Notes: generated by a model from the letters alone, not told the origin. Numbered from the stretch's first letter, positions 24,363 through 51,963 are shown. The stretch is 64,000 nt of DNA from Sphaerolaimus hirsutus (GCA_964036195.1 OZ038454.1:19702315-19766314), one strand, 5' to 3'. Program-made: numbers and translations.

Positions 24363-24762
24363 TCAAATATTTAGATGGGTAAAAAATGAAAACGGCTGAT
24401 TAACCACAATCCATCGCGTAGTACGGAACATCTTCCTTGTAGGGCGGGAAAATAAGGATGTGTTAAATATAAAAATGGCATAAACACTAGACTGACTATG
24501 TATATTATAAAAAATACAAAAATCGAATGCGTTTGACTATTTATATAGATGATATTAAAGGAAAAATAGTTCAATCGTCCAAAGCAGATCATTCGGAGAA
24601 CTCTACCAAGAGAAAACTAAATACAATAAAGTAGAAATTCAAGACATACCCTAGCCAGAAACCGCCAATAACAATATCCAAAAGGAAAATCAGATAAAAA
24701 GCTGAAAACTACCGGAACTGGATCAAATCAACAACCTACAACTCAACTAAACCGATCCCGAT

Positions 24763-40021
<15,259 letters not shown>

Positions 40022-41246
40022 TTTGCGGCGGAAATGCGGCGCGGCGGCGACAAAAAATAACAACGGCAGCGAAGGCCGACGCAATAAACGCTAGATTCTA
40101 CTTTCCGTCCGGCTTGGCACGCTGCCCGCTTGCGCTTGGGAAGGTTTTTAGGCTTGACCCCGCCTTGATGATGAACTCGGGTAGGGGTCGGCGGCGGAAT
40201 GGATCAAAGGTTGAATGCCATGGGATTAACTCTGGACTCACTCGGGATTATTGCTCAGATTGGGTGTGGTGGCTTTAATTGCTGTGTATAAATACTTATA
40301 TTTGGCAATATTTGATGTGCTCTGCTGTGATGACAAAGTTTCAGCACTATAACCTCACCATAGCCCGAGATATAGCTTCCGAAGTAAAATAAAAAAATTG
40401 ATGGCTAACTTGACCGGGAAGGTGTTTATGATAAGAACAAGTTTACTCCGTTTTTTACATGCAATTTCAATTCTCACTCTTCAAATGTTTTTTTTACATA
40501 TCCACTTACGTCAAAATTTTGTAGATGTATTTATAAAATGTATTTTTGTAAAAGTCTGAATTCACCACTGTCAACTATCTATTCTGATGTAACCTTTGAA
40601 TGATGTAACAAAAAACGGGAATGATCTACGCTAAATGTACGCTTAATCCGATCGCATTCAGCCTTTGATCCATTCCGCACAAAATTGTTGGCATGAAAAG
40701 TGTCAATTCAATCGGCGCAATTAAATACGCGTGCAGTGTGGGGGTCGTGTTTTTCATTAGAAGTCAACCACATGCGTGCAATTTGGTCAGCAGACGCGAC
40801 TCTTTATAAAAAACTTCCCGCGTGCAACCCAAGCCAAGCCATAGGCCGGACGGAAAATACAGTCAATCCAATAAACAGGGAACGTGCGTTTTGAAATTTC
40901 TTTTATTTTGAGAAGGTTGGAAGTATACGGAGAATGAAAACGATAATTTTTTAGCTGCTATTTTCTGCGTACAAATAGGATTAGAGACACGTTTCAACTC
41001 GGAATTGTGAAAGTCGTTTGTTTAAGCCCAAAGTGTGAAAATCTGAGCATGAACTTGGCCATCGACGTGATCACGTTTTCAAACTGATAATTTGTTTCGT
41101 ATAGATCCTGCGATTTCGTATAGATCAACGCCGCTGTGCGAGAAATTTCCATCGGAATTGCATCATCACGCTGATTGCAAGTCTTTCGATCAGTGTTTTC
41201 CCCACTGCTCGATTATGTCCCAATTTGGGGGGTGGCGTCTCCGTGC
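40022..41246. other. Intergenic region upstream of mtHsp70; likely promoter, no gene seen
   Basis: The first 150 bp upstream of the ATG are GC-rich, as expected for a housekeeping promoter. I found no clear heat-shock element array and no TATA box that stands out. The rest has no exon-like open frame. Confidence 0.35.
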
Positions 41247-41318
41247 AGCAGCGTGGCGCAGTGGGAGCGTGCTGGGCCCATAACCCAGAGGTCGGTGGAT
41301 CGAAACCACTCGCTGCTA
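41247..41318 (+). tRNA. Initiator tRNA-Met (CAT)
   Basis: Seventy-two bases with acceptor stem AGCAGCG paired to CGCTGCT, discriminator A, and anticodon CAT at 41279-41281 inside the GGG/CCC-flanked anticodon stem typical of eukaryotic initiators. The T-arm has GGTGGATCGAAACCACT, with ATCGAAA in place of TTCGA, another initiator hallmark. The A-box region is TGGCGCAGTGG. No intron. It sits about 1.2 kb upstream of mtHsp70 on the opposite strand. Confidence 0.97.
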
Positions 41319-42540
41319 TTGACTTTTTGCCACTCGCCCACCCGCTGCGCCATAAGCGACCACAATATTAACTTTTTGCTACCGTGAACGTTTTAATTGA
41401 ATTCCCATGTAATCTTTTCGGGAGAAATGTAGGTGTGATGGTGTGAATTCTATGCTTGTGTTCAATTGTTCAATTTTTTACTTCTGCAATTTACACATAA
41501 TTTCAACATAACATACTTTTGCTAAACTAAATGCATGCTAAATGGCGAAGAAAAAGACAATGGTGAGATGTAAAATGGACCTAAATGGAATGTTGTCGTT
41601 CAGTGTGCGCAGAATTTCACGCACCATGACAGTCGTAAAAGTGATGAATAGTACCAATTCCGCAATAGACAATGAAAAAATGTGTAAGTGGATAACAAGT
41701 AAATATGAAAATATTGTAGTTTCTAATAAGATTACTTGCACTCAGTCACCACTTATTAATATCTCTGGCGGTTGTCGGCTTGCGGTATCAGCCCAGGGTT
41801 CAAAAAATACTGGCTGTTCAATGCCCATAATAATGCTCAGCTTACATTTAGGTTTATGATACTGATACTTTCATTTACCAATACTAGGGTGAATACTGAT
41901 AACAGGTGTATTGATACTGATACCAGAAAATATTGACATTTTTTCTGACTGACCACAGTATCATTTGAACCCTGATCAGCCCCTGGACCTGGACACATAT
42001 TTACCATTTGTTGCAGTATAGAGTAGAGTAGCCATGAATAACTCCACTGCCCCACCCAGTAAATACACACATAAAGGTCTTCACGTATCACCTCAGTATG
42101 CAGCAAATTCTGTATATCGAGGCAGCTGTCCTGAGACATGCTGTGTCTTTAGGACAGTGCTCTGATGACCAAATAGCTTCACCAATCCCACATGCAATGG
42201 TGACCCCATCCCCATCCACAGCAATTTCTGATGTGCACATTTCTGAGTCTGAAAATTATTTGTGAGTATCATGCTTCAATGGGTTATTGTGCATTATAAC
42301 ATGTATCATCAAATCATCAAAACATATACAATTGTGAAAGAATTGCGTGCTAGGTATGCCTAATGTAAAAGATAGGACGCACAATCACAGGCCTCATTGT
42401 GCCCAATTCGTGTGTGTTTTTGCACACAATGCAGTCACTATTTATTAGTACAAATGCCCTTTACAAACACGATCCACAATCTTGACAAACAGGGTTAGTA
42501 GATGGCAAAGTTGCTTCCCAAGAATGCAATTGCACATGTA
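41319..42540. other. Mostly unassigned; one possible plus-strand exon
   Basis: 41538-41741 on the minus strand is open and hydrophobic but has no splice support. On the plus strand about 42156-42260 is open (residues SDDQIASPIPHAMV, STAISDVHISESENY) between an AGGACAG acceptor and a TTT|GTGAGT donor, so it could be an exon of an unknown gene. Nothing else is supported. Confidence 0.25.
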
Positions 42541-42544
42541 TAGG

Positions 42545-42745
42545 GGGTTGACTTGAGTTTTTAGGGGCTGAGTTTACAATTCAGGGTTGAGTTGATGGGT
42601 GTTTATAAATTAGGGTTGAGTTGACAGAAGTTTAAAAATAAGGGGCTGTTGACACAAGTTCACAAATTAGAGGCCGAGTTTATGGGAGTTGAGTTGATGG
42701 GTGTTTGCCAAATTAGGGGCTGAGTTTATGGGAGTTAACAATAAC
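42545..42745. repeat. Degenerate ~45-bp tandem repeat (TTAGGGGCTGAGTT)
   Basis: Units containing AAATTAGGGGCTGAGTTTA or GGGTTGAGTTGATGGG recur about five times. The same motif reappears at 45440-45490, on the far side of the satellite, so it brackets the array. Confidence 0.7.
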
Positions 42746-42829
42746 ATTACCATAATCCTTAAGTGAGGCCCCCGGGGCTAAAAAATATAAATTGTGATAT
42801 AATGCATTTGTGGGTTACTGCTTACAATG

Positions 42830-45420
42830 ATTTGAAATATGCACTCCATTCTGACAGTACATTACAATAACCCTGAAATTGAACCCAAAATGGGGCCAAA
42901 ACTTTCAAATTGTGAAATGATGCATTGTGGGTTTCTAATTGCACTGATTTGATATATAATGCACTCCATTTTGACACTACATTACCATAACCCTGAAAAT
43001 GAACCACTGGGGCAAAAAACTTTCAATTTGTGAAATGATGCAATTTTGGGTTTCTGATTGCACTGATTTCAAATTTAGGTTTCTGATTGCACTGATTTGA
43101 TATATGCACTCCATTGACACTACATTACCATAACCCGTTAATGAACCCATGGGGCCAAATACTTTCAATTTGAGAAATGATGCATTTTTGGGTTTCTGAT
43201 TGCACTCATTTGAAATATGCACTTCATTTTGACACAACATTACCATAACCCTGAAAATGAACCACTGGGGCCAAAAACTTTCAATTTGTGAAATGATGCA
43301 TTTTTGGGTTTCTGATTGCACTGATTTCAAATTTGGGTTTCTGATTGCACTGATTTGATACATGCACTCCATTTTGACACTACATTACCATAACCCTCAA
43401 AATGGACCCATGGGGTTAAATACTTTCAATTTGAGAAATGATGCATTTTCGGGTTTCTGATTGCACTCATTTGAAATATGCACTTCATTTTGACACTACA
43501 TAACCATAACCCTAAAATGAACCCCCTGGGCCAAAAACTTTCAAACCATAAAATGATGGATTTGTGGGTTTCTGAGTGTAGCGATTTCAAATATGCCCAG
43601 GGCTTAAAAAATTAGAAATTGTGAAATGATTCAATGTGGGTTTCTAATTGCACTGATTTGAAATATGCACTCTGTTTTGACACTACATAACCCTGAAAAC
43701 TACATAACCATAACCCTGAAAATGAACCTCTGGAGCCAAAAACTTTCAATTTGTGAAATCATTCATTTTTGGGTTTCTGATTGCGCTGATTTCAAATTTG
43801 GGTCTCTGATTGCACCAATTTGATATATGCACTCCATTTTGACACTACATTACCATAACCCTAAAAATGAACCCATGGGGCCAAATACTTTCAATTTGAG
43901 AAATGATGCATTTTTGGGTTTCTGATAGCACTCATTTGAAATATGCACTTCATTTTGACACTACATTACCATAACCCTAAAATGAACCCCCTGGGCCAAA
44001 AACTTTCAAACCATAAAATGATGGATTTGTGGGTTTCTGAGTGTAGCGATTTCAAATATGCCCAGGGCTTAAAAAATTAGAAATTGTGAAATGATTCAAT
44101 GTGGGTTTCTAATTGCACTGATTTGAAATATGCACTCTGTTTTGACACTACATAACCCTGAAAACTACATAACCATAACCCTGAAAATGAAGCTCTGGAG
44201 CCAAAAACTTTCAATTTGTGAAATCATTCATTTTTGGGTTTCTGATTGCACTGATTTCAAATTTGGGTCTCTGATTGCACCAATTTGATATATGCACTCC
44301 ATTTTGACACTACATTACCATAACCCTAAAAATGAACCCATGGGGCCAAATACTTTCAATTTGAGAAATGATGCATTTTCGGGTTTCTGAAAGCACTCAT
44401 TTGAAATATGCACTTCATTTTGACACTACATTACCATAACCCTAAAAATGAACCCCCTGGGCCAAAAACTTTCAAACCATAAAATGATGGATTTGTGGGT
44501 TTCTGAGTGTAGCAATTTCAAATATGCCCAGGGCTTAAAAAATTAGAAATTGTGAAATGATTTGATGTGGGTTTCTAATTGCACTGATTTGAAATATGCA
44601 ATCCATTTTGACACTACAAAACCCTGAAAACTACATAACCATAACCCTGAAAATGAACCTCTGGAGCCAAAAACTTTCAATTTGTGAAATCATAAATTTT
44701 CAGGTTTCTGATTTCACTCATTTGAAATATGCACTTCATTTTCACACTACATTACCAGAACCATAAAAATGAACCCCCTAAGCCAAAAACTTTCAAATCA
44801 TAAAATGATGCATTTGTGGGTTTCTGATTGTAGCGATTTCAAATATGCACTCCATTTTGACACTACATTACTAAAACCCTGAAATTGAACCCCTAGACCC
44901 AAAAATTTCTTATTGTGAAATGATGCATTTTGCAGGTTTCTAATTGCACTGATTTGAAATGACTCAATTTCAACTCTACATTACTGTAAGCCTTTAATTG
45001 AACCCATGGGGCTAATAAATTAGAAATTGTGAAATGATGCATTTGTGGCTTTTTGATTGCCTTGATTTGAAATATGCACTTCATTTTGACACTACATTAC
45101 CATAACCCTGAAAATGAACCCCCAGGGCCAAAAATTTTCAAATCATAAAATGATGTGTTTGTGGGTTTCTGATTGTAGCGATTTCAAATATGCACTCCAT
45201 TTTGACACCACATTACTAAAACCCTGATAATGAACCCCTGGGCACAAAAACTTTCAATTTGTGAAATGATGCATTTGTGGGTTTTTTATTGCACTGATTT
45301 GAGATGTGCACTCCATTTCTACTCTACATTACCATAACTTTTTAAGTCTAACCCCTGGGGCTAAAAAATTGAAAATTGTGAATTGATGCATTTGTGGATT
45401 GATGATAGTGATTTTTTGAA
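42830..45420. repeat. Satellite array, ~116-bp monomers, ~466-bp higher-order unit
   Basis: Monomers share TATGCACTCCATTTTGACAC, TACATTACCATAACCCT, AATGAACCC, CTTTCAATTTGTGAAATGAT and GGGTTTCTGATTGCACTGAT. Between about 43520 and 44460 groups of four variant monomers repeat as a block: the variant CCCCCTGGGCCAAAAACTTT recurs at 43522, 43987 and 44453, a spacing of about 465 bp. Divergence rises toward both edges. Open frames on the minus strand only follow the monomer period. Confidence 0.93.
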
Positions 45421-45487
45421 ATATTCATACCATTTTCCAAATTAGGGGCTGAGTTTACAGGAGTTTCCAAACTAGGGGCTGTGTTTA

Positions 45488-46410
45488 CAGGATTTAGAGG
45501 GGGTCCCCATGGGGTGCCATTTTTGGGGGGTCTCCAGGGGGTGCCATTTTCTGGAGGTACATATGGGGGTGCCATTTCAAGGGGGTCCACATGGGATGCC
45601 ATTTTTTGGGTGGTCCCCAGGGGTGCCATTTTTTGGTGGTCCTCAGGGGGGTGCTATATTTTTTTTTGCGGGGGGGGTCCATATGGGGTGCCATTTTGAG
45701 GGGGGGGTCCCCAGGGGGGTGCCATTTTTGGAGAGTCCCCAGGGGGAGCCAACTTTGGGTGGGTCCCCAGGGGGTGCCATTTTTGTGGGGGTTCCTAGGG
45801 GGTGCCATGTTTGGGGGGTCCCCAGGGGGTGCTATTTTTGGGGGGTCCCAAGGGGGTGCCATTTTTAGGGGGTCCCTAAGGGGTGCCATTTTCTGGTGGT
45901 CCTCAGGGGGTGCCATATTTGTGGGGCCCTAGGGGGTCCCATTTTTGGGCGGTTCCCAGGGGGTGCCACTTTTGGGGGGTTCCCCAGGGGGTGCCATTTG
46001 GAGGGGGGTCCCCATTGGGGTGTCAGTTTTTGCAAGCCTCTGAGAAGTGGGTACCTAAAGCAGGATTCTCTCCAACCTTCAGTTGGGTTTTGTAGAGTCA
46101 CCAGGGGGAGCCAACTTTGGGTGGGTCCCCAGGGGGTGCCATTTTTGTGGGGGTTCCTAGGGGGTGCCATGTTTGGGGGGTCCCCAGGGGTGCTATTTTT
46201 GGGGGGTCCCTAAGGGGTGCCATTTTTGGGGGGTCCCTAAGGGGTGCCATTTTTTGCTGGTCCTCAGGGGGTGCCATATTTGTGGGGCCCTAGGGGGTCC
46301 CATTTTTGGGCGGTTCCCAGGGGGTGCCACTTTTGGGAGGTTCCCCAGGGGGTGCCATTTGGAGGGGGGTCCCCATTGCGGTGTCAGTTTTTGCAAGCCT
46401 CTGAGTAGTG
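45488..46410. repeat. G-rich minisatellite, ~27-30-bp units
   Basis: Units built on GGGTCCCCAGGGGGTGCCAT plus TTTTTGG, about 30 copies with variable G-run length, all G-rich on the plus strand. All three frames of each strand are open over long stretches (GVPRGCHFW-type or MAPPRDPP-type repeats), which is a by-product of the repeat. Confidence 0.93.
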
Positions 46411-46420
46411 GGTACCTATA

Positions 46421-47140
46421 GCAGGATTCTCTCCAACCTTCAGTTGGGTTTTGTGGTTCTCTACAATTTATACCACAAGGATTTACAAACACAAAAAGAA
46501 CAGCAAAGCACAAATGTAACCAATTGAAGATTACAACAAAGTTTGACACCTTGCAAAAACCACACTATCATATCACAAAACCTATACCACACAGAATGCA
46601 CAGGGTCCCCAGGGGGGTGCCATTTTTGGAGAGTCCCCAGGGGGAGCCAACTTTGGGTGGGTCCCCAGGGGGTGCCATTTTTGTGGGGGTTCCTAGGGGG
46701 TGCCATGTTTGGGGGGTCCCCAGGGGGTGCTATTTTTATGGGGTCCCAAGGGGGTGCCATTTTTGGGGGGGCCCTAAGGGGTGCCATTTTCTGGTGGTCC
46801 TCAGGGGGTGCCATATTTGTGGGGCCCTAGGGGGTCCCATTTTTGGGCGGTTCCCAGGGGGTGCCACTTTTGGGAGGTTCCCCAGGGGGTGCCATTTGGA
46901 GGGGGGTCCCCATTGGGGTGTCAGTTTTTGCAAGCCTCTGAGTAGTGGGTACCTATAGCAGGATTCTCTCCAACCTTCAGTTGGGTTTTGTGGTTCTCTA
47001 CAATTTATACCACAAGGATTTACAAACACAAAAAGAACAGCAAAGCACAAATGTAACCAATTGAAGATTACAACAAAGTTTGACACCTTGCAAAAACCAC
47101 ACTATCATATCACAAAACCTATACCACACAGATTGCACAC
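46421..47140. repeat. Tandem duplication (~542 bp) of minisatellite plus unique flank
   Basis: GCAGGATTCTCTCCAACC through the flank TTACAAACACAAAAAGAACA occurs at about 46421-46602 and again at 46963-47140, separated by a second G-rich minisatellite block (46603-46930). The flank piece also recurs inverted at about 47350-47400, at the end of the adjacent coding exon. Confidence 0.85.
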
Positions 47141-47317
47141 TGCACACCATCATACCAAATTGCAAACTGTCTACATTTTACTACTGAGTTTCATGCCCAA
47201 CCATTTTACAGAAGTTTACAAAAATCCATTCCAAAACATTGCATCTTTGGTATTGTTATTGTTGGTAGATTACATACCGCATTTCAAAACACATGCCTAG
47301 CATGTGGGCAAACTTAA

Positions 47318-49897
47318 CTAAAGTATCATATTTTCTCCAATGGTATTAATTGTAGAGAACCACAAAACCCGACCGAAGGTCGGAGAGAATCCTGCTAGTC
47401 TGTAAACAAAAGGCAAACCGTCTTCTGGTACTGAGTGTGCAGCATGCAATGAGTCATTATTACCAGTTCTTGTTTGGATGGAGTTCGTCTCACCCTCTGA
47501 TTGCACTACTTTTTCTCCAGACTCCTTCAAATCTTTCTCAAAAATGACTAATGGCCCATCTACAAATTCTTTATCTTGTGGGTCGGCATTACCAGCTGTA
47601 GATTTTACATTGTGTGCATTGAGAACATTTTGCTGACTGAACTGTTCCTGTACTTCTTCCTTCCATTGCTTCAATTCATGCATTTCCTGCATTTTTATAT
47701 GTATACGCGGTGGACATCACACTTAGTATGATAACCTACCATAACCTATCTGAATAATGAACCAAAACTTTACATTTTTTCATCATAATATGTCGTTTTT
47801 ACTATGAAATAATTAATCGTGAAATTTATCACAAAATTTTATTCATAATATTATGGTAGGTTTTTATACTAGGTGTGCTGTCCGCCGAGTATACTTTGAA
47901 ATTTGTCAGTTTATTTTAAAATTGATCTTCAAAACAAGACTGACCACATTCTGTTGGCTTGCACTGTTAAGTGGTTGATGTGCCATTTCCATAAATGCTG
48001 CTCCATTAACCTCATCATCAAATGTGGGAAAGTTTATGCTTGCAATATCACTTGCTGATAATCCTGGCAGAACATCCAATATAATCATATCATCATCAGT
48101 ATTACCAGGATCGGATATTGGCACTGGTATTGTAATTGGATGGACTGTCAGGTCAGCAGTCAGTGCCTGCATTTGTAAGCATGCTTTGTCACTGACATTG
48201 GGCCCACACGTGCTAGTTGACATTGCAACTTCATGTCAACTCAATGTCAACTAAATAACACAAAAAATTATTAGAAGTATCACACTTAACAGAAACTATA
48301 AAAAATTAAGTGTCATGATGTAAAATTAACTATCAGATAGAAAAGTTGAAATCACAGACTTCACTAAACTTTAGTTGACACAAATTAAGTTGACATCCAC
48401 TGTGTGTGGCGCCAATACCTGACACGAACTGACAAAAGGCATGAAAGGGTAGAATGTCACCTTTCTTTCCTCCGGTGTAGTCACTTTCACAGGGGGCACT
48501 CTTTCTTCGTCTGGTTGCACAATCACTGCTGCATGGCCAAAATCTGTGGTATGGCCAGGTGCACTGACTCCAGGTGGCCCCACATTGCCTGGTGGATTGG
48601 CACCAGAAATATGTTTTAGTGCAAAAAATGACTGTTGAGTTTCTGGCACTGTTGGTGGATTTGCCTGAAGTTTAGATTGAACAGGGCATTTTTAAGTACA
48701 CATTATGCTGTATAAAACAGAAGTCAAACCTACAACAACAGTGTTGGTTTCTCTGGCAGCTTGTGGAAGGTGTGTCTCAAAAAAAGTTGTTGTGATGGAA
48801 GGATTATGGTGTTTTGAAGTTGATTGTTCAACAGCTTGAGGGTCACTCAGTATTTGAAAGTTTTCTCTTTCTACTTCATGAGTGTTTTCCACAGCAGACT
48901 GAGTTGTGCTGGAAGGTGCACTTGTTTCTCTGGAAGTAATGCGCTGCACCACTGGCATTGGTGAAATTGCCTGAAATGTTTGTTGCATGTCATGTGGTTT
49001 CGACATCATTTGGATTACTGAAAGACACTGCTCAAGTAAACCCACTTCAAGTAGTGCTCAAGTAACAATACTCTGTGCCTATGTATGCCCGGGTGCTCAA
49101 GTCTGGCCCCCGCACTGGTTCTACATGGGCACTGCAGGGGGTCCAGTTTTGGTCCTGCAGGCTGCAGCCCCCCTCCAATGCTTCAGATATCTATCTAGCG
49201 ATTATACCCCCTCTTTTCATCTAAACCGTATTCATATTTATGTATATTGAACACCCACAAGCCCCCTCCAAATTTTTGTGCTATATGTCTTCTGGAGGAG
49301 CGATTTGATCTTAGTCAAAAGGCCGAGCAGCCATTTACTATCTATATGAACCCGCGGAGGGGTCAAAATTTATTTAACCCCTGGGGCACCGGGTATTGCT
49401 ACTTGAGCACTATGTTTACTTGAGCACAGGTGTTTAGTTAACTGAACCTACAAAACTATTCTGGACAGAATTCGTTTCCCGAATGGGTTCCGCTAGGACG
49501 CTTCTTTCAAACACATGGTTTCTGATGGTGGGATTCTGAAGCTCCACTTTTTGTTGTTGTTGTCGCGACTCATCACCGCGAGTGTCAACCAGAATTTTGG
49601 TTATTTCCTCTGCCAACTCGTGAGTTCTCTCCAAAACAAAATTAGGTAGTGGTGTTCTCCTCGGTGCAGTTGTTGTGGATCTGGTTGTAGTTGAAGTTGT
49701 AGTCGTAAAAAATACCTGTCGTTCTTCTGGCGGTTGTTGTTTTTCCACTGGGTCAACAAAAACTGTGAGCTTGTCATCGTCTGCGAACTCATTCAAATCA
49801 GTGTCAGTTCGTTCGAATTTCTGCTTGTCAGTCCTCTCAGAGTTTTCAGCCTCAAACATGGCATTTGCCAGCTCAAATGGAACCATTCTTCCGCGAC
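47318..49897 (-). CDS. Ser/Thr/Pro-rich low-complexity protein, five 3' exons
   Basis: Exons 49452-49897, 48734-49027, 48461-48664, 47936-48166 and 47318-47686 chain with GT/AG sites to about 514 residues; every junction between them is phase 0. Contents in order: FELANAMFEAENSER, an acidic stretch, Thr runs (TTTTSTTTRSTTTAP), Gln-rich segment; Ser/Thr-rich segment; Pro/Gly-rich segment (NPPGNVGPPG); acidic segment with ISDPGNTDDD; and a charged last exon ending at a stop at 47318. No domain or signal peptide is seen; the 5' exon was not found. The last ~25 codons lie in sequence shared with the repeat flank at 46421, so the true end may differ. Mucin-like extracellular or intrinsically disordered protein; function unknown. 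Confidence 0.5.
47701..47894. mobile_element. GTATAC(T/G)CGG inverted-repeat element forming most of an intron
   Basis: GTATACGCGGTGGACATCAC at the left and CTGTCCGCCGAGTATAC at the right. It fills 194 of the 249 bp between exons 47936-48166 and 47318-47686. Homologous to 26497 and 58308. Confidence 0.85.
48199..48413. mobile_element. GGGCCCACAC-type inverted-repeat element forming most of an intron
   Basis: GGGCCCACACGTGCTAGTTG at the left and CCACTGTGTGTGGCGCC at the right. Flanks are ATT and AAT. It fills 215 of 294 bp between exons 48461-48664 and 47936-48166. Confidence 0.75.
49029..49432. mobile_element. TGCTCAAGTAA-ended element forming an intron
   Basis: TGCTCAAGTAAACCC at the left and GTTTACTTGAGCAC at the right. 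A further TACTTGAGCAC/GTGCTCAAGTAAC pair lies inside each end. On the minus strand the element's end TTACTTGAGCAG is the splice acceptor of exon 49027. It contains a fragment of the CTATCTATCC repeat (49190-49380). Confidence 0.7.
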
Positions 49898-50198
49898 CTG
49901 TGGGGAGAAATGTGGAAGCGTTGCCGCAACTTCTTTGTGGTTTTGACTAGGGTTGGAAGAAAAACGTTTTTTTTTTTTTTTAAAACAACGTTTTTTAAAA
50001 ATAAAAAACGTTTTTTTTTAAAGCTCCCAGATATGACCTTGTGTCAACATAAACCTATAGGTATATCAGACAGTGGCAATACTCTGAGATGTTATATATG
50101 ACCATATAATGGCCCTACACACACTAGTTTTCACCCTGACATGTGTGAAAACTGAAATGGCCACATGGCGACATTCAGCCTACTCTTATTGTATGAAA

Positions 50199-50646
50199 TA
50201 CCGTATTACCTCCAATATAAGGCATCCCTCTAATATAAGGTACCCTCTAATATAAGGTATAACTTTTGGCTATTTTGAACGCGCCGAAATAAATATAAGG
50301 TACCCTCTAATATAAGGCATACCTCTAATAAGGCACAGCTGGCTGCGTGCCAAAACACGCAAAATAATAAAAACGGTTGCTAAACATAGCGGAAAATGAA
50401 GAAAATGGTGCTGAAGGGCACTGCGATGACTCTTCGTCGACTTCCGCCGCTGAAAAGTGTGTCAGTTTACGACGGCACTATTCACTCGAAGAGAAACTTT
50501 AAATTGTTGACCAGACGAAAATCTGGCGGAAAAAATTGAAGGTACCCTCTAATATAAGGTACCCTCTAATAAAAGGTATAACTTTTGGCTTTAAAAATCT
50601 GACGAAAACAATATAAGGTATACCTTATATTAGAGGTAATACGGTA
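50199..50646. mobile_element. TACCGTATT-family element with ATATAAGGTACCCTCTA repeats
   Basis: TACCGTATTACCTCCAATAT at the left, ATTAGAGGTAATACGGTA at the right. The inner 18-bp unit CTCTAATATAAGGTACC occurs about eight times near both ends. It is nested within a CACACTAGTTTTCACC foldback (50110-50800), which lies within the hAT element. Confidence 0.85.
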
Positions 50647-51184
50647 TGTGTTTTAGTTTTCAAATTTTCAAATTTTCACTTTTCTTAATTACAATTCCAA
50701 TTTAATTTAAATTAAATCATTCAACCGTGTTCATTAATTTGCATTTAAAAAAATTTCAGTTTTCACACGAAGTCACAGTGAAAACTAGTGTGCGCAGGCA
50801 CAATGTCTGTGGAGCAATGTGATAGCATTATAAGTGGTGATTTGTTCAAAAATATCCATTTTTTGTTGACATATTGTTCGTATATCGTTTTATAGTCGAA
50901 TGTTTGTGACTTCAAGTTTGGCACGGAATAGTGATCAAACAAGGTTATAAAAGGAGGTTGTTACTTTGGGAGTGAAGTTACACACTGTTGAGGTACATGG
51001 AAGCACATTACCTCAATATTATATACTACAGCAACATATGACGGCTTATTAACCCACTGTAGCACATATAAATAGATACTTTGATACTAAAAATGCCACA
51101 AAACCAATGAAAACAACCACCAATGTCAATTTGTGTGTGAAATTGCGCAATTGCGAAAAAATTTGCAAAATACCCAGTGCTTAG

Positions 51185-51963
51185 CAGAGTTGCAAAAACG
51201 TATTTACGTTTACCCGAAATACCCAGTTATTCGGGTATTTATACTTACGTTTACGTTTACGTTTTCATAAAATACCGTTACGTTTTGTTACGTTTTCCTG
51301 GCCGAAATACCCGGGTACCAGAGAAAACGTAAAAAGCGTTGTGAGACCAAAAATTTTTTTGCAAAATGTAATTTCCGTCATAAATTTCCGACAACTTTAA
51401 AAATTTTGCGCGCCAGCGCACACTTTTCCTCCACAGAAGCCGTATTTTCAAAATAGGTATATTCAATATTCAAATTATTCTATAGTTAGACCCCACCTCC
51501 GTGCAGAGTATTACGTATTACTTCCCAAACTCGAATTGTGCGAAATGCTTATAAAAAAAGTCAGCGGATGCTGTTATTTAGTGGCTTTCATGGATTGATT
51601 TTGAGCAATTTGAAGATCAAATGTTTAATCAACTCTATGAATCACTATAATATAAATTTTTTGTGACATAACACTTGGGAAAACGTTGACAGAATGTGAA
51701 AAATTGATAGAAAAACCGGAGAAAAAATATAAGGGCAGCTTCCAAAAGACGGTGTCTCCATAATAGAAAGTCGGTGAAAAATAGAAGGGCGCCCTTCTAT
51801 TAGATGAAACACGGTAATAATTTTTTTACGTTTACGTTTTATTTTACGTTTTCCCAGATATTTTAAAAATACCTTACGTTTTAGTATTTATACTTTCATT
51901 TTGGAAAAGGTATTTACGTTTACGTTTACGTTTTCCAAAAATACCAGTATTTGACCAACTCTG
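51185..51963. mobile_element. hAT-type element (CAGAGTTG ends) nested in another hAT element
   Basis: CAGAGTTGCAAAAACG at the left, GACCAACTCTG at the right. 8-bp duplication GTGCTTAG (51177-51184) versus GTGCTTAA (51964-51971), one mismatch. ACGTTTACGTTTTC words fill both halves. Related to 9180 and 63100. Confidence 0.85.

Noticed and set aside
41538-41741. Hydrophobic minus-strand frame resembling receptor transmembrane helices
   Set aside because: No flanking exons, no splice signals and AT-rich composition that gives hydrophobic translations by chance.
42822-43372. Minus-strand frames with repeated MECMYQISAIRN-like peptides
   Set aside because: They track the 116-bp satellite monomers and break at variant monomers.
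45494-46958. Long open frames with GVPRGCHFW or MAPPRDPP peptides on both strands
   Set aside because: They follow the G-rich minisatellite period, are open in several frames at once and have no splice context; they are repeat by-products.
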